Under the pieces are notes generated by a model. That model saw only the letters and a list, made by a program, of their open reading frames with translations, was not told the origin of the DNA and did no database searches. A stretch of DNA of 24,486 nt, taken from the IMG/VR virus record IMGVR_UViG_3300017969_000140, positions 1-24,486 of that record. The stretch is one strand, 5' to 3'. How positions within the stretch are numbered: the stretch's first letter is position 1; each line of letters starts with the position of its first letter. Position numbers and translations under genes: made by a program. Source of the DNA: a virus. Of this stretch, positions 21,507-24,486 are shown in pieces.

Positions 21507-22366
21507 TGCCTGATACCATCATTAGTGTACTATTACCTACCCGCGGAAGAAAAGAAGTCCTACTAAACAGTCTAAAATCTTTACTAGATAAAGCAAGTAA
21601 TCCTAGACGAGTCGAAATTTTATTGGGTATTGATGATGACGATAAAGAAGTTCAAGACTTTATTAAAGCAGATGTGGCTGAGTATTTGCGTTCATTACAA
21701 ATAGAGTGCAAGGCAAATGTTTTTAAGCCTCTGGGCTATGAAAACTTGCACACCTATGTAAACACCCTAGCTCAAAGTGCAACAGGAGAATGGTTATTCT
21801 TTTGGAATGATGATGCATTGATGGTGACTGAAGGTTGGGACGATGTGATTGAAAGTTATAATGGGCAGTTTAAATTATTAGGTCCTAAAGATAATCATGA
21901 AGGGCATCCTTATGCTATATTGCCCATTGTTCCTATTGACTGGTTTAAACTTATGGATCATTTAAGTTTAAATGCACAGAACGATGCGTGGCTTAGCCAC
22001 ATTGCATACATGCTGGATATTTTTGAGCGTATTGATGTTGAGTTTATTCATGACAGGGCTGACATCACTGGTAATAATGACGACGAAACTTTCCAAAACC
22101 GCAAGTACATGGAAGGCAATCCTGAAGATCCAAAGGATTTCGGACACCCAAGCATGCAACAAGGCAGAGTTAAGAGTGCATTTAAAATTGCCTGGTTCTT
22201 GGATAAAATTGGTCAACCAAGCGAGTGGTGGGCACGAGTACAGGCAGGTGAGCAAAACCCATTTGAAAAAATGGTATGGGAGAAAGGTGTTAAAGGAGCA
22301 GGTCAGTTAGCCTCTGTAAGTAAGTCTAAGAAAAAAATATCAGACGAAGAAACACTGACCTTATAA
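21506..22366 (+). CDS. Family-2-like glycosyltransferase
   Basis: I chose the ATG at 21506 (GGAGG nine bases upstream, one-base overlap with the previous stop) over an in-frame TTG at 21503, giving 286 residues. ISVLLPTRGRKEVLLNSLKS (6-25) is the nucleotide-sugar strand-turn-helix of GT2 enzymes, and EWLFFWNDDALM (95-106) holds the Asp-Asp metal motif at 102-103. A later segment GNNDDETF may bind acceptor or metal. The C-terminal 20 residues are Lys/Ser-rich. It pairs with the preceding glycosyltransferase, perhaps building a two-sugar unit. The acceptor is unknown. Confidence 0.8.
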   Translation: MPDTIISVLLPTRGRKEVLLNSLKSLLDKASNPRRVEILLGIDDDDKEVQDFIKADVAEYLRSLQIECKANVFKPLGYENLHTYVNTLAQSATGEWLFFWNDDALMVTEGWDDVIESYNGQFKLLGPKDNHEGHPYAILPIVPIDWFKLMDHLSLNAQNDAWLSHIAYMLDIFERIDVEFIHDRADITGNNDDETFQNRKYMEGNPEDPKDFGHPSMQQGRVKSAFKIAWFLDKIGQPSEWWARVQAGEQNPFEKMVWEKGVKGAGQLASVSKSKKKISDEETLTL

Positions 22367-22369
22367 AAC

Positions 22370-23059
22370 ATGTCAAAACCACGTCTTGTTGTATTTGGTG
22401 ATAGTTTTTCATACGGAGCAGATTTAGACCCCAACAAGAATCCACGCGATCCTAGACCACACCCTGATAGTTGGCCTTTTATACTGGGCGAGTTGTTACA
22501 AAGGAAAACAGTAAATCTAGCAATACCAGGTTTCTCCAACAAAGGAATTTGGCATTTAGCCACACACTTTCGTTACGAACCCACAGACTTAGTAATTTTA
22601 GCCTGGAGTAATCCTGACCGAAGTTTTATACTTACAAAATATCATAACAAAATTTGTGAAAGATATGCAAGAAAAAATAATAGCGATTTCCTGGTTAACC
22701 ATATAAAACAAATAGGTAGTTGGTTAATAGAACAGGAAGAATTATCTAAAGCATATTATACTCATGTATATAATGAAGTAGATGTAAATTTGCAGACGTT
22801 TATGTACATAGATCATGCCGTTTCTACAATCAAAAAAATTACACCACGTGTTTTTAATGTGGGTATACCAAGCATAGAAATTTTTGGTGGCATGCATAAT
22901 GAGAACACCTTCGTACCGCCCTGGTTCGACGTAAAAACATTCCTTACAACCATGGATCCAGAATACAAAGAAGATCGAACAGAAGGTTTTCATCTAACTA
23001 CCTCCGGGCACAAATCCTTTGCTATCAGACTGCAGAATCTGCTTGACAGACACATTTAA
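22370..23059 (+). CDS. SGNH/GDSL-hydrolase-like protein (copy 5)
   Basis: The gene encodes 229 residues and is the most canonical of the five. LVVFGDSFSYGADL (6-19) has GDSxxxG with Ser12. AIPGFSNKG (51-59) supplies block II Gly54 and Asn57, LVILAWSNPDR (74-84) supplies block III Asn81, and EGFHLTTSGH (205-214) supplies block V His208. It starts three bases after the second glycosyltransferase and is probably co-transcribed, which points to glycan chemistry, for example removal or transfer of acyl groups. The -35 of the next promoter lies in its last codons. Confidence 0.82.
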   Translation: MSKPRLVVFGDSFSYGADLDPNKNPRDPRPHPDSWPFILGELLQRKTVNLAIPGFSNKGIWHLATHFRYEPTDLVILAWSNPDRSFILTKYHNKICERYARKNNSDFLVNHIKQIGSWLIEQEELSKAYYTHVYNEVDVNLQTFMYIDHAVSTIKKITPRVFNVGIPSIEIFGGMHNENTFVPPWFDVKTFLTTMDPEYKEDRTEGFHLTTSGHKSFAIRLQNLLDRHI

Positions 23060-23071
23060 TTCAAGTATTAT
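23043..23071 (+). promoter_or_regulatory. Sigma70-like promoter for the DexA-like gene
   Basis: TTGACA (23043-23048), a 17-base spacer and TATTAT (23066-23071) fit a strong sigma70 promoter. The -10 ends six bases before the ATG at 23078 and there is no Shine-Dalgarno, so the message may be leaderless. Confidence 0.7.
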
Positions 23072-23077
23072 ATAACT

Positions 23078-23617
23078 ATGACTATTCATGCAATGATTGA
23101 CATTGAAACTCTGGATACACAGCCTAGCAGTGTAGTACTCAGTGTGGGTGCTGTAAAGTTTGATCCTTTTGGCGGCCAAGAACCTTTCGCTAAAACATTA
23201 TGGCGACCCAGTGTAGACGAACAACTTTTAGCAGGCAGAACAACATCAGAAAGCACACTAGAATGGTGGAGCCGACAGGAAGAGCATATTCGCGAAAGCA
23301 CATTCACAGAGCAAGGTCGTGTTGATTTGAGTGTGTTTTTCAAAGATCTAAATAAGTTTTTAGTAGGTGTAGATAAAGTGTGGTGCCAAGGCCCACAGTT
23401 TGACATGGTTATACTGGAAGACCTATTCAAGCAATTTGAGCATCATATGAATTGGGCATACTGGCAAGTATGTGATTGTAGAACAATATTCAATATGATG
23501 CCAGCAGATCCACGCAAAGCAATACAGCAGGATTTGCACAGTGCAGAAGAAGATGCATTTTGGCAAGCAGTATGTGTACAGCAAACTTTCGGACATTTTA
23601 ACGTTTTACCAAGATAA
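23078..23617 (+). CDS. dexA: DexA-like 3'-5' exonuclease (DEDDh)
   Basis: The gene encodes 179 residues with an RNase-H-like exonuclease core. MIDIETLD (6-13) holds Asp8 and Glu10. STLEWWSRQ (59-67) closely matches the STIEWW segment of T4 DexA. WCQGPQFDMVILEDLF (102-117) holds Asp109. HSAEEDA (154-160) supplies His154 and Asp159. These complete the two-metal site. DexA-type enzymes digest single-stranded DNA from the 3' end and are non-essential in T4. T4 DexA is longer (about 227 residues). A sigma70-like promoter immediately upstream suggests early expression. Confidence 0.85.
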   Translation: MTIHAMIDIETLDTQPSSVVLSVGAVKFDPFGGQEPFAKTLWRPSVDEQLLAGRTTSESTLEWWSRQEEHIRESTFTEQGRVDLSVFFKDLNKFLVGVDKVWCQGPQFDMVILEDLFKQFEHHMNWAYWQVCDCRTIFNMMPADPRKAIQQDLHSAEEDAFWQAVCVQQTFGHFNVLPR

Positions 23618-23635
23618 AAACTACACGAAAGGTGC

Positions 23636-23664
23636 TTGACATAAGTATCTTTTAGTTGTATAGT
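23636..23664 (+). promoter_or_regulatory. Strong sigma70-like promoter for the lipoprotein gene
   Basis: TTGACA (23636-23641), exactly 17 bases, then TATAGT (23659-23664): eleven of twelve consensus bases. The predicted start is about 23671, giving a leader of about 100 bases. Confidence 0.8.
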
Positions 23665-23771
23665 AAACATTGGCTACAGTGGTATCATGGCCTGGTGAAT
23701 TACTTTGTATGCGTCTCTAACGGGGTGCATAGACAAGTAGTTTACAAACACAAACACATGAGGACATGATC
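23665..23771 (+). promoter_or_regulatory. Long leader of the lipoprotein gene
   Basis: This is the longest untranslated leader in the window. It holds a three-codon mini-ORF (ATG GCC TGG TGA, 23687-23698) and an imperfect hairpin: TTG and TATGC (23705-23712) against GCATA and CAA (23727-23736) with a two-base bulge. An AGGA ribosome site lies at 23761-23764. A regulatory role is not shown. Confidence 0.3.
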
Positions 23772-24486
23772 ATGAACTATATCAAGACTATGCTTGCCTT
23801 GTTTGTTTGTTTGACAATGAGTGCGTGTGCTGGCGCCGGGGCCAGAACCGATTACTATCTCGCTGTCCAACAAGCAGCTCAAGCTCAAGCTCAACAGTCA
23901 GAAGCACGTTACCGTGCCCTGGCAACCATTGCTAATGGTGGAGACCCGGCCGCAAAAGCAATGGCAACTATGGCAATCGCCATGAACAAGGACGAAACAA
24001 TCCAACCAGCCTTTATTGAAGACTCTGCTCTGAAGTGGGCACAAGTTTTGGCAACTCCTGTTGCAACTTTGGGTGGACTGTGGATTCAATCAGATGTGGC
24101 TAAAAACGCATCAAACAATGCTAAAGAAATCCAGATGGCCAGTTTCGCATCTAACGAAGCAATTCAGTTAGGTCAGCAAAACATGGTTACAGGATTAGGT
24201 GCACAGTGGGCTGACGCCGCTGCAGGTAGTGCTGATCTTGCTATTGCAGGGTTTAATGCACTTAATGTTGCAGGTGACCAAACTGTGGCACTTGGTGTAG
24301 CAGGACTTACTACTGCTGACAGTATTGCAGGAGCAGGATTTACTGCTAATGAAAATATTGCTACCGCAGGACTTAATGCAACCACCACAGTGGCTGGCTT
24401 AGGCTTTGCAACTGCTGACAGCATTGCTACAACTGGTTTTACCACAGTTGATAGTGTTGCTACAACTGGTATGGAAGGCATGGCTA
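23772..24486 (+). CDS. Lipoprotein with 11-residue tandem repeats (3' end outside window)
   Basis: The frame runs open to the window edge (238 residues seen). Residues 1-18 form a signal peptide ending TMSAC, a type II lipoprotein cleavage site with Cys19 as lipid anchor; Ala at +2 fits outer-membrane sorting. The next 120 residues are Ala/Gln-rich and helical. From residue 178 five 11-residue units follow (for example GLTTADSIAGA and GFATADSIATT), each 33 bases. Base composition looks more GC-rich than neighbours, partly due to Ala and Gly. The strong sigma70-like promoter suggests early expression, as for superinfection-exclusion lipoproteins; a spanin or virion role is also possible. Confidence 0.85.
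   Translation, partial: MNYIKTMLALFVCLTMSACAGAGARTDYYLAVQQAAQAQAQQSEARYRALATIANGGDPAAKAMATMAIAMNKDETIQPAFIEDSALKWAQVLATPVATLGGLWIQSDVAKNASNNAKEIQMASFASNEAIQLGQQNMVTGLGAQWADAAAGSADLAIAGFNALNVAGDQTVALGVAGLTTADSIAGAGFTANENIATAGLNATTTVAGLGFATADSIATTGFTTVDSVATTGMEGMA
24303..24467 (+). repeat. Five tandem 33-base (11-residue) coding repeats
   Basis: Five units in the lipoprotein gene each begin with Gly plus Leu or Phe and keep a small-residue/Ile-Val pattern (G[LF]xxxxxxAxx). The period is exactly 33 bases. The units are diverged at the base level, so this is an old protein repeat. It probably continues beyond the window. Confidence 0.75.

Noticed and set aside
24173-24481. 102-residue open frame on the minus strand over the lipoprotein repeats
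   Set aside because: It is Ala/Val/Pro-rich antisense to the repeat array; the plus frame has a promoter, ribosome site, signal peptide and lipobox.
1-24486. CRISPR array, insertion sequence, integrase or origin of replication
   Set aside because: No regularly spaced direct repeats, transposase or integrase motifs, terminal inverted repeats or iteron clusters were found by reading both strands.

Overview
The window looks like part of the genome of a lytic, AT-rich marine T4-like myovirus. The evidence is tightly packed genes with 1-14 base overlaps, class Ia ribonucleotide reductase with glutaredoxin, a PAAR spike-tip protein, a large fibre-type protein, a DexA-like exonuclease, two tRNA genes, and repeated octamers close to the T4 late promoter TATAAATA. 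No photosynthesis gene is visible. A phage of a heterotrophic marine bacterium (for example a SAR11-type host) fits, but the host cannot be fixed from sequence alone.

Layout. 1-3740: small lysine-rich and acidic proteins of virion type, ending with a first SGNH-hydrolase-like protein. 3782-4450: a PD-(D/E)XK exonuclease behind its own sigma70-like promoter. 4489-8040: a 1036-residue tail-fibre-like protein and a conserved-looking small protein. 8084-13634: an overlapping operon of nrdA, a sulfotransferase-like gene, nrdB, glutaredoxin, an Sm-like small protein, IscU and PAAR. 13612-16301: the only minus-strand block, with a radical-SAM-barrel-like protein lacking the cluster cysteines and a subtilisin-like protease, separated by a strong terminator. 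16381-18097: a PP-loop (asparagine-synthetase-like) protein, a 55-residue protein and an A-type Fe-S carrier. 18127-23059: tRNA-Ala, three overlapping SGNH-like genes, tRNA-Gly, two glycosyltransferases and a fifth SGNH-like gene. 23078-24486: a DexA-like exonuclease, then a strong sigma70-like promoter and a lipoprotein with 11-residue repeats that runs off the window. No gene-free stretch exceeds about 155 bases.

Regulation can be partly read. Four sigma70-like promoters (TTGAC[A/C], 17-base spacer, TATAAT-like) precede the exonuclease, nrdA, the DexA-like gene and the lipoprotein. T4-late-like octamers precede virion-type genes, the tRNAs and the protease. In two, perhaps three, leaders the late octamer overlaps or abuts the 5' arm of a hairpin that holds the Shine-Dalgarno in its loop and the start codon in its 3' arm. 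Read-through RNA would be closed, while RNA started at the late promoter would lack most of the 5' arm. This is the arrangement known for T4 gene e.

The genes suggest nucleotide synthesis (NrdAB and glutaredoxin), Fe-S cluster biogenesis (IscU and an A-type carrier), particle assembly, and a large surface-chemistry set: five SGNH-like proteins, two glycosyltransferases, a sulfotransferase-like and an amidotransferase-like enzyme. That last set could act on host envelope or virion glycans; this is inference.
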